Shown: positions 26,688 through 39,563, counted from the first letter of the stretch. The stretch: DNA of 64,000 bases from Helicoverpa zea (GCF_022581195.2 NC_061472.1:11222001-11286000), one strand, 5' to 3'. Notes: generated by a model not told the origin, from the sequence alone. Translations and numbers: made by a program.

Positions 26688-26874
26688 TGTAGTGTATGCA
26701 GGTACATGTGCATCATTGTATAGGTTATGTCATTATTATGACGCCTCGTGCGCATACGTCACTCGGTTATAAATACCGGATCGAGCGGTGGGGAGTCAGT
26801 CGTTGTCAGACTGTCGACCTGTGTGGTGGTGCGTTGGCGAGTCGATTAACATAATAAAATGAGCGTACAATACA
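26688..26874 (+). repeat. 3' LTR
   Basis: 187 bp, read as identical to the 5' LTR, followed by the second ATGTC target copy at 26875-26879. It provides the polyadenylation signal for element transcripts. Confidence 0.95.
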
Positions 26875-26879
26875 ATGTC

Positions 26880-29800
26880 CTTCCGTTGCTAAGCATTATC
26901 ATGTCAATATTATTGTGATCTGTAAACACTTATACTATCAAACATTTTTAATTTCTATTTACTCTTTATGTAGTTAAGATATTATCCGATTTTGCTTTCA
27001 TAACCTTGCCATACCATATTCCTAAAGGTACCACAATGTGTCCTAACGTTAAGTGCTAGACCACTAACAGGTACTTTAAGACCCATGGTCCACTCCTGTC
27101 ATCGCTGTCACAGCGGGCCGGCGCCGGACCGTGCCGGAGCTCGACCGGACTCGGCCGGAGCTCGGCCGGACCGGCGCTCGCTAATTAACCGCAAACAAAA
27201 GGTGGCCATTACTCAGCCGCATCCCTCGCTGATTTTATTCAACTTTTACAATAAAACACGCCATTTATCCGCGGGAATATTTTATTGTTAGCTTTATTGT
27301 GGATTGTGGGATTGACATTTAGTTCTATTGTTTTAAACGACCTTCAAACTTTACGGTTTGGATTTATTTCGTAACTATTTTAAGTACTACAAATTAACGA
27401 TTATAATTCCAAATATAGTTTTAAAGTAATAAGTATGCGGTTCTTATGTTGTGTAACCCGTTTTAAAATGCTCTTGACTAGTATTTTACGAAAATTCTGC
27501 ATAGATATTAAAATATCACATAAAAATAATAAAGTGTGACTGCAGTATCTTATGGAAGGCTTTAATTCCGTGAGTTAAACCTGAAGCGATATTGGACCGG
27601 TCACATCTGTTACAGAATCGATAATATGGACCGTCAGTGCTTTGTACCAGCGAAGTAGCGATCTCTGTGTCATGACTGTACTTACACTGTGATTCTACTG
27701 GTCATTACACTATCAGGTTAATAGAATCCTCTCAGAAAAGGCTATAGTACTACAAATAATGACAAACATAATAGATTTATTTCACTAGCACCATGCGTTA
27801 TGCATTCCGCATTGCAGTTCGTATTGTTATTTCCGTCGCCGCATAAATGATTTAATTACACTTATTGAATATATTAATTACATTCAACATCAGACGTACT
27901 GAGAGTAAATTGCAGAACAATCGAGTGAGTTTAATATTGCCGCCCTCTAGCGGCGCGCCGGCGAATTATAATTCATAGCTGCAAAAATAAGTGGGTGAAT
28001 GTAAATGAATATTGTACGGAGGGTAGATCTACATTTGTGCGGGTTTTGTTTGAAAAATGTCTAGAAATGGAGTGTAAAGTTACGTAGCTCGCTGACTGAT
28101 ACTCGTGGAATTTTATAATTTGTTGCAGTTGGCATTTTATTCGTGAGTTGTGAGGTGCATAGTTTCTTGTTCCGTTGTGCTAGCTTTGATTTACATTAAA
28201 GTGAGAGTAAGGAATAAATGCATGAATTTTTGCCGTACTTTACGACAACTGACTGTGTTATTGTGTTATTCAGTGAACGTTAACTCTCTGATATAGGTAC
28301 CAAACTACGTCTGTTATTTGGTAAGCTACTCTTTTCTTGCATAGCTGACTGATAAGTACATAGTTTCCTACATGTAACGCTAAAAGCGAATAACCTAATC
28401 TCAACACGTATTCCTCAAAGCAAAACATAACTTGTTATTTAATATTAGAAATAACCGGAACGATAGCTAACAATATCCGGCTGCTATCTCCAGCCGAGGA
28501 CTTGCATACAAAGTGGTCACATTATTCCGTTCCCGGCTGATTTTATTCATGACCGGCCGCTGCATTTAATTCATTTTAATTCTCTGTCCGTCCAGTTTGC
28601 GGCCGACAATTTTAATTATTAACTTTAAAATTATTTACCTACCAGTTTAGGGTTAAATGAGTGAATGTCTGTTCTGGTTGGGTTTGTAAGTAATCTATTT
28701 TTGGGAGTACTGGGATTTGTAGTTTTATCTCGTTTAGTTGTTACATTATTAGATTTTGAGATAAATGTTTTGAGTTAATTAACAGTATTTGAGTTAATTT
28801 TATACGTACAGCAATTTACTTAGGGGAACATACTAATTGGTTATTTAGACAGTGGCCCAAATACTTTGATTATGCTTTTAAAGTATTTCAATTCAATGCA
28901 ATGCATTTCAGTTTAAACGCTACAAATTCACAAAACTCGTTATTAAGACAAATAGTAATTCGACCACGAATAAACACGGCAAGTTTAATTAAAAACGCGG
29001 TCAAACTCATTTCTATAAAACTTAGGTATTTAACATATTAAAGTAACATAACATTTAAAACTACTTACACTAACATGACACGACCGATTTCGATAAACGG
29101 GGTCGAATAGACCCCAAAACATTATCGCGGTCTACAATGGTAATCGACAAACGACACATAATAACCGAAGCAGACCTAAAAGGGTTTGTGTAATGGAGCA
29201 ATTGCCAGTTAATTACGCGTGGGGTCTAACAGACCCGGCCGCGTTTTTGTGAGGGTTGAGTGATTTGTGAAACTAGCCGTTTGATATGTTGGGCTCGTGT
29301 CTATTTGTTTGGAATCAGTGTTATTGTGTACTGTAGTTAGGCCTGTTTTTGTCTGCCTTTGTAGATAGATTCACAAAAACCTCTTGTATGTAGATACTAG
29401 CTAATAAGTATAATAAGGATATTTTGAACTTCTTCTGCTGGGTTAAATATAGGGATAATAATTCAGTACTTATCCAAAATCTCTAATACACAATTTTTAT
29501 AACGTACAGAAAAACAATATAAAAATTAAATCAAGATCCTTTTCGAACCGTTTTCAAGATTTAGTTTTGTAACCCGGGTGTTATGTAAGGTTCAACTAAC
29601 CCGGGTAACCTGTTCGCTGGTCGTCCCAATGAGTGCGGCTCCGTGGTCAGTGGCGGTTACAATTTTAGTTGGCTATCGATCCGTCTGCGCTCAGCTCTGT
29701 CTTATTAACACCCTGTATGCATTCTACTACTATGTGCTTACAACTGTATGAATATACATACTACTATATGAATGTCATGATGAGAATATGTGTCTACTAA

Positions 29801-31237
29801 GAAACTAGTTTGTATCCTGCTCTCTAAACTCTTCTAAATGGATATGAATATTAAACATATGCAGTAGGAAAAATACAATGAGTAAAATAGTAGCAGCAGT
29901 AAAAATATTCATATGTAAATTGAGCTAGCTTTTCTCTCAGTATTTCCATCCAAAAAACTCATTTCGATCAATTGCTGAATGAACATGAAAAAACAAAATG
30001 GACAAACTAGCTAACGCACTTTCACTCTCGTTACATAGATGCGATATTGAATTTTTGTGGTACCTAAATGATTATTTTTTTACAAAAACTTTTTTCACTG
30101 TAAACGAATCTCATGCAGTAACTACTAACTAGTTTTTTGCTCTTAATTTTGTTTTTTAGTATTTTATTATTGGCATACATTATGCCTATTGTGTGTTACA
30201 TACTTACCTAATTATTATTTCTTAAAGCATGCAAGTATATCTCCTATTGTCAAAATAAAAACTAAAATGATAACCCTAGCAAGCCCGGTTAATTTGAAAA
30301 GCCGGGCATAATGCAGACTAAACCTGGCGCTCGCAGGCTCTGACCGGGAGCCCGGCTAATGCCCGTAACACCCGGGTAATTCGTCGCTAAGATGTTTCTG
30401 CATTGCTATCGGTTTTTTGTTGTATCTGTTTACCGGTTAGAGACGGTTTACGGGTTTCAAGATATCGGATCTACTCAATGGTCGAGACGTAGTTGTGAGT
30501 TTTTAATATGAAGCATTAGTTCCAGTAGGTATAACCAGGTATATAGTTTATTTTACGAAGAAAGAATAATGTAACGTTTTAGTGTAAATATTGCATTTCA
30601 ACCTATTTTTTAAGTCTGTATGTCGTTAGGCCTTGTGTATCAAAAAATTTTAAGATTTTTAATCATAAAATTATATACAACCTGATTTTACTGTTGCTCC
30701 TACCTTAAAATATCCCAATGAACTTAAAACACCAAACATCTTCAACAAACAGATATCATCATAATCTTTCCGAAACATCATGATAATAACTACTCCGTTG
30801 TATCTCAAAATAACAATTTCCATTTCCTTGCGGTTTTCGATCGTTCAGTTAAATCCGGCTCCGTTACGGTATTATCTTTAAAAACGTTAATATCTCGGAG
30901 ATTAAGCATATTATCCGAAATACCCAAACGTTCAAACGGTGTAATATCGTTTACTGGGACTTGATAAAAACGGGAATATTTTTTTATGTACAGGCTGTTG
31001 TTTGCGACAGTTTATCTTCGAGCAAAAACATACAAAAATGTGAACAGTGGGCGTTTTAGGGATGTACTTTATCGTCGCGGCGTTCGAAAAGTGCTGAATT
31101 TTATCCTAATTTGAATAAACAGCGTTTGAATTATACATTTTGGTAGTTGCAAAAGATTTTTACATTAACATACAAACAGTATATTTTGGAAAATATCGTA
31201 CATTTTCGCTGTACTCTTGATTACTACAGGCTCAATA
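26880..31237. other. Noncoding DNA between the LTR element and the THAP element
   Basis: No supportable gene. Noted structures: a GC-rich block of GCCGGAGCTCG-like micro-repeats at about 27112-27183; a CTCF-like motif at 27939-27953; two short hairpins with GGGTC/GACCC stems at 29099-29115 and 29222-29236; and a 14-base match to the 47-bp array unit at 27693-27706. The remainder is unremarkable AT-rich DNA. Confidence 0.4.
27939..27953 (-). promoter_or_regulatory. CTCF-like binding motif
   Basis: The minus strand reads CCGCTAGAGGGCGGC. It fits the CTCF core CCASNAGRKGGCRS at all but one position (G for A at position 3). It lies in a small CpG-rich spot in AT-rich DNA. A motif match alone is weak evidence of binding. 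Confidence 0.35.
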
Positions 31238-32220
31238 GGCATGATGACAAATTTTTAAATTCCTTTGTATGATGTAGGTATACGTCTATTTTATATGAAA
31301 AATTATTAATTTTAAGAAAATGCGAAGTTTTTTTATCAAATAATTGCATTTTTCTCTGTCCACTTTAAATCCGGCGCGAAAACGCTTGTCAGTGTCATGT
31401 CGTCACTTGTGACGTCACAACTGAAATTACAAGACGCAAGTGAACAACGCTCGTGCAATAATTAAGTTTTTTGTGTTATTAAATATGAATTCGAAAGGGC
31501 ATAGGTGTTGTGGGGTCCCCCAGTGTAAGAACACATCCAAAACAACTCCTGATAAGTTATTTGTGTACGTTCCTCACAATAAAAAAATACGAAACAAGTG
31601 GCTTAAACTTGCAAAGCGAGATTCAAAAGCAATATTGCCCAGGGTACAACTTTATTTTTGTGAAGATCACTTTGATGTAAGTTATTACATAGTTCTCTAG
31701 ATTCTAGCATAGTTTATAATGTAAATAACTATTTCGAGGTTAGGTTTCATCTCTCATTGTTTTTTAATTAAACTAGTATACTTACATGGAAGTTTTAACA
31801 TTTCTAAATTCAGCTGAACCGTGAGCTGAACAAAAATCTTTATTTGATGCCAAAAACTTTCCCAGCATTATGATATCAATTCTAGGCAAATTAGCGCTGT
31901 TTGCCTTGATAAATCCGGGCTCCATAACTCGTGTTATAAACAATTAATTAATTAAAAACAAAGATCGCAGTGGAAGTTCACAGTAACGAAATGTGACGTT
32001 CGCGCGCTTTCGCGCGAGTTGTTTTCAGAGATGACGTCACGAGCTCTGATTGGTGTTCAAGATATCATGGCGGATTGCCTTATTTCGTAATTTTATTTTA
32101 TAAAAATACATATTAATCACATTATTAATAAAGAAAACAATGCGCGTTTTATATTCCAAGCTTCAAGTTTAATTTAATAAATATATTATTTTAATGATTT
32201 TTGATTACTGTCATCATGCC
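31238..32220 (+). mobile_element. Inverted-repeat DNA transposon remnant with a THAP exon
   Basis: Terminal inverted repeats GGCATGATGACA (31238-31249) and TGTCATCATGCC (32209-32220) bracket 983 bp and are flanked by TA on both sides; similarity extends outward to CTCAATAGGCATGATGACA with one mismatch. Inside are a promoter-like stretch, a THAP exon (31485-31676) and, in the right arm, a second CpG-rich promoter-like stretch. Each arm has a palindromic TGACGTCA about 175-185 bases from its end (31410-31417 and 32032-32039). No catalytic domain is present, so this looks like an internally deleted relative of a THAP-encoding transposon (P-like or ISL2EU-like). Alternatively a THAP gene exon lies by chance between two short matching sequences. 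Confidence 0.6.
31485..31676 (+). CDS. THAP zinc-finger exon
   Basis: The ATG at 31485 opens a 64-residue exon ending exactly at a consensus donor GAT|GTAAGT (31677). The THAP signature is complete for this length: a paired-cysteine start CCGVPQC (residues 7-12), FVYVPHNKKIRNKWLKL with the invariant tryptophan, and CEDHFD (C-x2-H) at the end. THAP domains bind DNA sequence-specifically, often at the N terminus of P-element-type transposases or of domesticated regulators. No second exon with a catalytic or coiled-coil part could be found downstream. Without it, the frame would run about seven more residues into the intron and stop. Likely a transposase remnant; a live host gene with distant exons is the alternative. 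Confidence 0.8.
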
Positions 32221-32222
32221 TA

Positions 32223-35200
32223 TTAAGTGGCATCCGTTGCCATGGCAACTACAATTAATTATTCACACTTGTTTGAATATATTCGGAATCAGTCGGCACT
32301 TGTGTTAATGATAAATTCCGTCACTGAAACATTCTCTTTTCGTTAATTTTGTACTGTTTGTTCTTCTCAGGTATGTATCGTGTACTGGTTGTTGTGAAGA
32401 TAATCGCAGTATATGTAAGTAGATTAATTTAATCGCATTTTGAAAGTCTCTTAATTTATTATAGTGCTAATCCATAAAGGATTTAGTCAATTTCTAAGTC
32501 AGGCAGTTAAGATTATAGATGCCAACTTCGATATTTTATGAGAGGCAAAACTACAGTTTCCTTGATGATAAACACAACCAGCAAGTACAGCTAGCAAATA
32601 TTTCACAAGGTTAGCGTATTTTTAACATCACATTTTACTCTACACAAAAAGCAAATAATAGAGGTAAATACATGTAGGTAAGCATTTCTTTCATTCGCAC
32701 GTTTTCACGCAAAAATAACGATCTAAATATAATGACACCCTTATAAGGAAAACTCGCAATTTCCGCGTCTAAAACAAAATAGGAAAGGCGGTTGTAACCG
32801 GTTATAACTGGCTGTTACCGCCGCGATCTGGTTCTATCCGGAAATCTTCCCAATTACCGGACAAGTGGGAGCTTGATACGGATAAGTAAAGTGGTATTCT
32901 TTTTTCCCTTTTCTATTCAGCATTTTATTTAGCGAACTGGCTAGATGAATAGCTTTGCTTTTATTTGAAAATATACCATATTTATGTAGGTTTAAAGTTT
33001 AATTTCTTTGTTAAGAAATAGCTGACAAGACCAAGAGAAGTTAAGCATTTAATAAATGAATAATTAAAAATATTTCACAGTGATACTGTATTTAGGAAAT
33101 ATGACTTGGAAAGGTTGAATGTTCTTGCATCTCAAATACAATGAGTATCTTAAGATTGAGGGATTACGTCTGACTCTATCTGCGTGTAACGTTTTGACTT
33201 GAATTATATAGGTAGTAATCCTAATTGTTTCTCTGTTAGATTTAAAGATAAGAAGAACATAGGTATGACCAAAAGCCTTGAATATAATTTCTAATACAAT
33301 ACCTTAAGACAACTTGGTCTGTTTCTGAATTTATATTTATTTTTCTCACAACAAATTATGATGATAAGGCTCTCCACTAGCACAGACTAACACAGTTATC
33401 TACTTAACTCCTTCATTATTCTAAAAGCGAATGCAACTCAAAACTGAAGATTTTTCATTCCATTAAAATGGCGTTTACTGAACAAAACCAACAAAATACC
33501 CGGACAGATTTCATTTCCTCCATTTAATCAACTTGTAAACACAACACAATGGTGACCTTATTGTCTCGGTCATAAAGTTGATATTCTTTTGTTCGTTGAG
33601 GGTTGGGTCCAAAAGGGGTCGATGGGGGTTTTTACGGCTAGAAGTCACCTGTTGCTACGAACGGTTATTGTTCAATAAAAACGTACAGTATTGTGTAATG
33701 TCACCTCGAGAGGCGCTTCATGAATTTGCTTCATGTCGCGGTATAGCGTATGTATTTATTTTAGTAGCCGTATCTTGTAATGTAATGTTCAGTGATTTTG
33801 TGCCGTCTGTGAAGGTTTTGCGGCGGTTTTATTGTGGCAGTCAGACATCGAAAGCGATCGTGTACATCGTAAACATCCCTTTTGGAACCTGACACGAATA
33901 TATTCGAGGGCTTGAGATAAGGACATCTGGTATCTAGAGCTGCCAAGCTCGTGCAAACCCTGTATCTAGGAAAGGTAATTACGGTTACTTTATTACATTT
34001 TGCTGAGCTTAGACACTTTATTTTCCGTAATCTTTCAAGTAGGTATAATATTATAAATAAATTGTAAATATGTTTAACATATACTATAGTTCTAACTAGG
34101 TCTCCATTAGAAATATTTTTTTACCAACATGTGGAAAAGCTTCCGCCTAGGCATAAGATTTAATAAAGCAACTACACTCCATCTCCCCAACAGGGCTGAA
34201 GCCCCCGGGGGCAATATTGTGCGCACATTAGGTGACAATGAGCGTCACAACGGTCCACTTAATGCCGTCTTATTGTAGGTCTTTTTACTGCGCCCTATTG
34301 TATGCATTAAGCTAAACGATTTGTTCTCTGTGTCACACCGGTGATGGGGGGTCGTTTTTTAGATGAAATAGAAGAAACAAGCGTATGTTTGTTGCAGACA
34401 AAACTATCTAGAATTTGTGCGTCTGTACCAAGTCTTATACCACTGTTTTGATGTGATGAGTACTTACAAGTAAAGGGTACAAGCATCTATCTGCTGTAGA
34501 TAAATCTCACACTCCCATATACTCTATTTCACATTCACCAAAGACATATCCCACGTGATAAATGATGCAACAATCCCATAGATTTATTTCCCTCCTCCAT
34601 TTTACAAAGCAATCGGTAGTTGTTCCAATGTTCTTACTTCGTTCGCCAAGCGATTAGTATAGCCCTATTTACAAGTGAGTAAATCCGAAGAGACCCTAAT
34701 GTAAGAGAAGTTCTAGCGTCAAATGGAACGTAATTAACATTTGAACTTGAATAGAAGCTGTAATTGTGTATAATTGAATAACGGTTCTGCCCCTGTTACC
34801 TAATTACACGTAATTCTGTGATTCCCTACATGAAACTTGTACGTATTTCAGGAATTGTAGGTTTCAAAATAGCGAGCTATTTGTGTTGCACTCGGGGAAT
34901 TTGGAGGCGTAATTGAATTATTACGTTCTAGCTACCGGGATATAGACTCGTGTGTATTTGTAGGTGGGACTAGAATATATTTTCAGTAAATAGACACTTA
35001 CTTTTCACTACCACAAAATGATGCCACATGGGAGATTCCTAGAATATTCTCAAAAAAACGTGGGCTGTAACTGACAATAAAAAAAGAAATGTGCACCGCA
35101 GAGAATTTGGTTATTTAAAATTAAAAGGTAACCCAGCCTAATATGCACTCCATGCAGCTCAGTAAAACCAGCAAAAAATAATCCTAAATAAGAGCTAACT

Positions 35201-38200
35201 TACCTCGCCCAAAAATGGAGCGAATTTTCGTCTAAAATGAGGTGAGAATGCACAGACCACAATGTACCTAATAAACGAACGTATTAACAATACACTGTAT
35301 AGAGGGGGTGGATGCCTATCCCCTCCCCCCCGGACTCCCTCCCTTCTACCCTGGAAATTATGTCGTCAGCCGGTAAACAGGATTCCACAATCTTTGGCGG
35401 AGAGCGCCGAGTTTAAAATTAAGCTTTATTTGGCTACAAATGCACGGTTTCACTATAGGATCTGTTAGTGGAGTTTTGTGGCTTTGCGGTTCAGCAGGAT
35501 TTTTGGTATACTATTCCAATTACTGCGATAGTTTGTATTTGTACGGTCAGAGCGGTAAAAATATAAATCGGTTGGAGCGAGTTAGAACACTATGTAATGA
35601 GCTACAAATATCTGATACAGCAATTACAATGAGATGTATTCACAAGCAGCTATTTCTCCAAGGAATCGCAATCCTTAAATTATGTAGCCCATGAATTGTC
35701 ATTTCAATAAAATGAAGAAGACAATAGTAACAAAAGATAAACAGTGTTCTCGCTAAATGAATTTCTACTTCGACACAAGTTAAAGGTTGGCTTCAAGTTT
35801 CCATATGAATGTGTATTACATACTGTATTGTATGAACACGTCCACAAAGTTTCCTCTCGAGCGCAATTCCCTTCGTCTTAATTTGTTGAACTTGTGTCGT
35901 TACCCCGACAGACCGATGTTTTCATATAAATACTTGGCGACCGAAAGTGCTTACTCACCGAGTTTTTTTCACCAGTGTTTCGGACATCCCCTGTTTTCGA
36001 CACGACGAAGTAATTTGGCAGTTTTTTTGCAAATCATCTTGGCCAAGTGTAAGGGTGAAGATTCGACAGCGGCGCCCCCTCGTGGATTTACTAATGAAAC
36101 TTGTTTACCCCGAACGCCCCCGGCGACACCTGACGGTTTCCAAATGAACTAATTAAGAAGGCCTGCCCAACTTAAGTGCTATAAAATGTTCAACTTAACA
36201 TATTTTTTATGAGATTTGCTTTAAAAAATAAGGTGTTTTTCTTATTACAAAGTTGTGTCAGGTATTTTTTAATATTTTGGGACAGTTTTCTTCGCCTGTA
36301 ATTAATTGCGTAGCACTTGATTAATATTTAATACTCACTTCCAAGTCTGTTTGCGTGGATACGACTTTTCTCTTTTATTTTTTTTCTGATTATAAACACA
36401 AACCTATTATTCAAATAATATTTATTTACTTTGTACATAAACGGGCCCCCTAAAAAAATTCTACACAAATCTTCTGTCCTCTTAAATCACCCAACCAATT
36501 ATACAGATTCGTACCTTCATCCTGAATACAAAACATCCCAACGTTTGAGAAATAACAGAAACGTTCTGACATATGCTAAACAGAATAAAACGCAATGTAA
36601 AATGTTTACTTTTGCGTAATGCCCTTAAAGATACATGGAAAACAATAATATTTGGATTTAAAAAAAAACCGTATACTTACTATAACATTACTATGCCATA
36701 ATAATACATAACAGTATTTTAGATTTTTACTTAAGCTTTGGGGTCACATGTAATACTCATTTAAATAAAAACCATGTAACTTCAACTACAGTAACATCAA
36801 ATTTTGATCAAACATTTTCTTACAAAAATTCATACATTTATTAGGGTACAAAGAAACAAGTAGACAGGCATTGTTCTCTTTGCCCAAAAATATAATACGT
36901 AGGTAAGGAGTCAGGAGGGAGCGCCTTTACCTTCCTAACATTATATTACAATTTACGTAAATATACGTAGATGTGCCTGGTTCTATAAAAAGCTAAGGCT
37001 GAAAAATTTTTTGCTTTTCAGAATAAAAAGCATAAAACTTGCTCTTTAACACTTTGTATTATGTAGTTCAAATATTTCATCTTTCAATTCAAAAATGTTT
37101 AAACCTTCTTAAATAAGAGATCAAATTAATTCACTCCTACCAAAAATTCAAGCCAACATCATTCGCAAAAAATTATCAACTTTAAAATTCAATCAATGAA
37201 ATAAAATGTCTTCAGAAGATAAAAATTGGATTCTTTCTCTGAATTCGTGTAATTTCATAGCTGTTCAGCAAGGTGTTCCATATCTTACCCCCTCCCCGCC
37301 TCCCCCCTCTAACGACCTGTCAGATAGGCATCGGAAGAGAAGTTGAATTATTGTTCCAACCCCCCCCACCCCCACTTTAGTTCCATAAGTATTAGATATG
37401 TAGCTATGGAATCCGATGTGAGATTATAATGCGTAAATTAGAATTGTTTGCAACTGGCAACATTGGGTATTAATTGGGTGTTGTAAGCTGTCAAATCAAT
37501 GTTATGTTAGATAGAAACTATACATTCCTGATATGAGTCAGAAATGTTTCTATCGGTCCTTACATGCTTTACCCAACTGGAAGTCTGCGAATAATATCTA
37601 CGAGGATCTTTTATATTTGATAAAGTCTCTCATATAAAACGGATAGTTGACGAAAGGCAATCATAGACAAATATCGAACGTCAATAGTATTGTTTATTGA
37701 CGGCAGATCCCTCACAATTCGGAGCGGTAAGCCGCTTATCTCTACACTCAATATTTTCTTATGTCGTCGTCTCAGCAATAAACTGGATCCCGTAACATTT
37801 AATATAATAACATCTTATACCGACTTATACCTACGCATTACAAACAATACGTAACGTCCTTAAAAAGAAAAATTATCACCTGTCACATCTACAGCGTGTT
37901 ACAAAAAATAACACATTCGCTAAAACGCACAATGTCGCGTGAGATCGCGCAAAAACGCGCCGCGTCGCCGAGGGAAGATTGTCGGCTGTTAGACAAATGG
38001 CGTGCTTACTTAGCCGTCTGAGTTTTTTCACTCAGACTTACTCTTAGCAGCGGCAGTTTGCGGGAATTGTGTCGATATCATAGTTTTTCTGTACTGTCTA
38101 TTTCTGCTTGAGTAATTCTGTTCGCATGTATGTATTTTTTTTACATGATTAGTAACAAACACCGGCAACTTAAGTAATATATGTATTTGTAGCTACTCTG

Positions 38201-38972
38201 CCAGTAGGTTCCTATTGCATAATAATTTTCTGAAAGCACCAGGTGTTACGTTTACCCAATAGCAGAATATTTAAAGAGAGACGTTTCCTCTGATTGACTC
38301 GACATAAAAAAATAATTCTACAAACCTTTCAACAGGTCTCTGGGTACTTCAAAAACACCCACTTGCAAACTTACTCCATTATTTAGTATCAACCTGTATA
38401 TTTCGGCCAGCACACGGTATTAAACCTTGCTCACATTACAATAAAATTGGAATTTGACTGTGCAACTGTTAGCAGTTTACGCCTTTAGGGAACTGAGTGG
38501 AACTTTAGCCATTTTGAGGTAAGAAGAGAGTATTAGTTCGACAAGTTTAGGAGGTTTTCAAGTTATCTCGAGCATTTAAATGTTGTTGGAGTAAAATAGA
38601 CCGTGTTGCTAGGTGTTAAGGTTGTGTTTGGTTTGTAAGTGTTCGTTTGACAAACAAAGGAGAAGGGAATGGCTCCATAGGTTCCTGGGCCCAGGTGTTA
38701 ACTGAATCAAAGTAGCCTTATTTGTAAGAGGATATAATAACAAGGCTTCACTAAAAATTTGGTGAATTTTGGCTACCCAGAAACCAAGTTATCTGAATTA
38801 TAGTAAAAGTTAGGTTATATTATAACATTGTATTTTTTATGTAATTTGCGAAATACTTCTGAATCACTTCGGTTGTGTAATGGTTTTATGCATGAAGCAT
38901 GTGAAAGCCTAACCTGTTAGATCTTCGAGACATCACCCTACGCAGCGGCAACCGGCGCGTGCCCTGGACTTT
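32223..38972. other. Noncoding DNA
   Basis: Nearly 7 kb without a gene I can support. Open frames at 33578-33892, 35262-35694 and 35787-36152 have no recognisable domain or convincing splice context. A CTCF-like motif lies at 36072-36085. Pyrimidine runs occur at 35320-35345 and 37288-37375. Confidence 0.4.
36072..36085 (-). promoter_or_regulatory. CTCF-like binding motif, full consensus match
   Basis: The minus strand reads CCACGAGGGGGCGC, matching CCASNAGRKGGCRS at all 14 positions. It has the same orientation as the weaker match at 27939-27953. Binding in a lepidopteran is inferred from motif knowledge of other animals. Confidence 0.45.
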
Positions 38973-39424
38973 GGCCGCGTTTCCACTGACGCGGAGCTGG
39001 GCGGAGAGGAGCGGAGAAGAGCGGTGAAAAGTGGTCAGTGTTTCCACTGAAGCGGAGCTGGGCGGAGAGGAGCGCAGCTGAGCGGAGAGGAGCGATGAAG
39101 AGCGGTGAGTGGTCAGTGAGCGGAGCAGAGCGGAGTGGAGCATGCTTTTGGAATCGCGCATTTTTACAGACACACTGCACGCGAGTCACGCACCGCCCCG
39201 CTCCGCACCGCTCCGTACCGCCCCGCTGTCCTCCGCTCTGCACCCCAATGCTCGCTGTCCTCCGCTCTGCACCGCCTCGATGTATGAATATTCGCTCAGC
39301 TCTGCTCCACCCCGCTCGTACTGTTTCCATTGAAGCGGAGCGGAGATTTCAAGCATAATCATTGGTCAATTTGTGCACCGCTAAGCTCCTCTCCGCCCAG
39401 CTCCGCGTCAGTGGAAACGCGGCC
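38973..39424. mobile_element. 452-bp GC-rich fold-back element (MITE)
   Basis: Ends are long inverted repeats: GGCCGCGTTTCCACTGACGC from 38973 and its reverse complement ending at 39424, matching over about 39 bases. TTT flanks both sides (38970-38972, 39425-39427), a possible 3-bp target duplication. Between the arms are degenerate repeats of GCGGAGC/GCGGAGAGGAGCG on the left and their inverse on the right, so most of the unit can fold on itself. No credible coding frame. It lies 139 bp past the stop codon of the minus-strand transposase gene. Confidence 0.85.
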
Positions 39425-39563
39425 TTTCGCTATAGTCGAAGACAAGTTTCTACTTGCAATTTCCTGTAACCTATAAGCAGCAGGAACCAACCTTTTAAAA
39501 ACTAAAAAAGGGAGAAGGAAGTAAAATAAAACACCAATATACTTAATAATTAAACATGTATTA

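Larger units (their letters stand above)
20951..26874 (+). mobile_element. Complete non-autonomous LTR retrotransposon without gag or pol
   Basis: A 5.9-kb unit bounded by 187-bp direct repeats (20951-21137 and 26688-26874) that begin TGTAGTG and end CAATACA and that I read as identical. A 5-bp target duplication ATGTC flanks it (20946-20950 and 26875-26879). A tRNA-Ser-type primer site follows the left LTR and a polypurine tract precedes the right one, so all cis parts for replication are present. The 5.55-kb interior has no frame above about 100 codons and no protease, reverse transcriptase, RNase H or integrase motif. It must rely on proteins from a partner element, plausibly of the Ty3/mag group given the primer site. 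The interior instead holds tandem arrays (21881-22652, 25785-26040) and two nested retroelement copies. Identical LTRs mean insertion was very recent. Confidence 0.93.

Noticed and set aside
35787..36152. 121-codon plus-strand open frame
   Set aside because: Low-complexity boundaries, no domain and no codon bias; it overlaps another frame at 35947-36147, as expected by chance.
38886..39358. Open frames on both strands within the fold-back element
   Set aside because: GC-rich inverted repeats leave several frames open; no domain is seen and the element structure explains the sequence.
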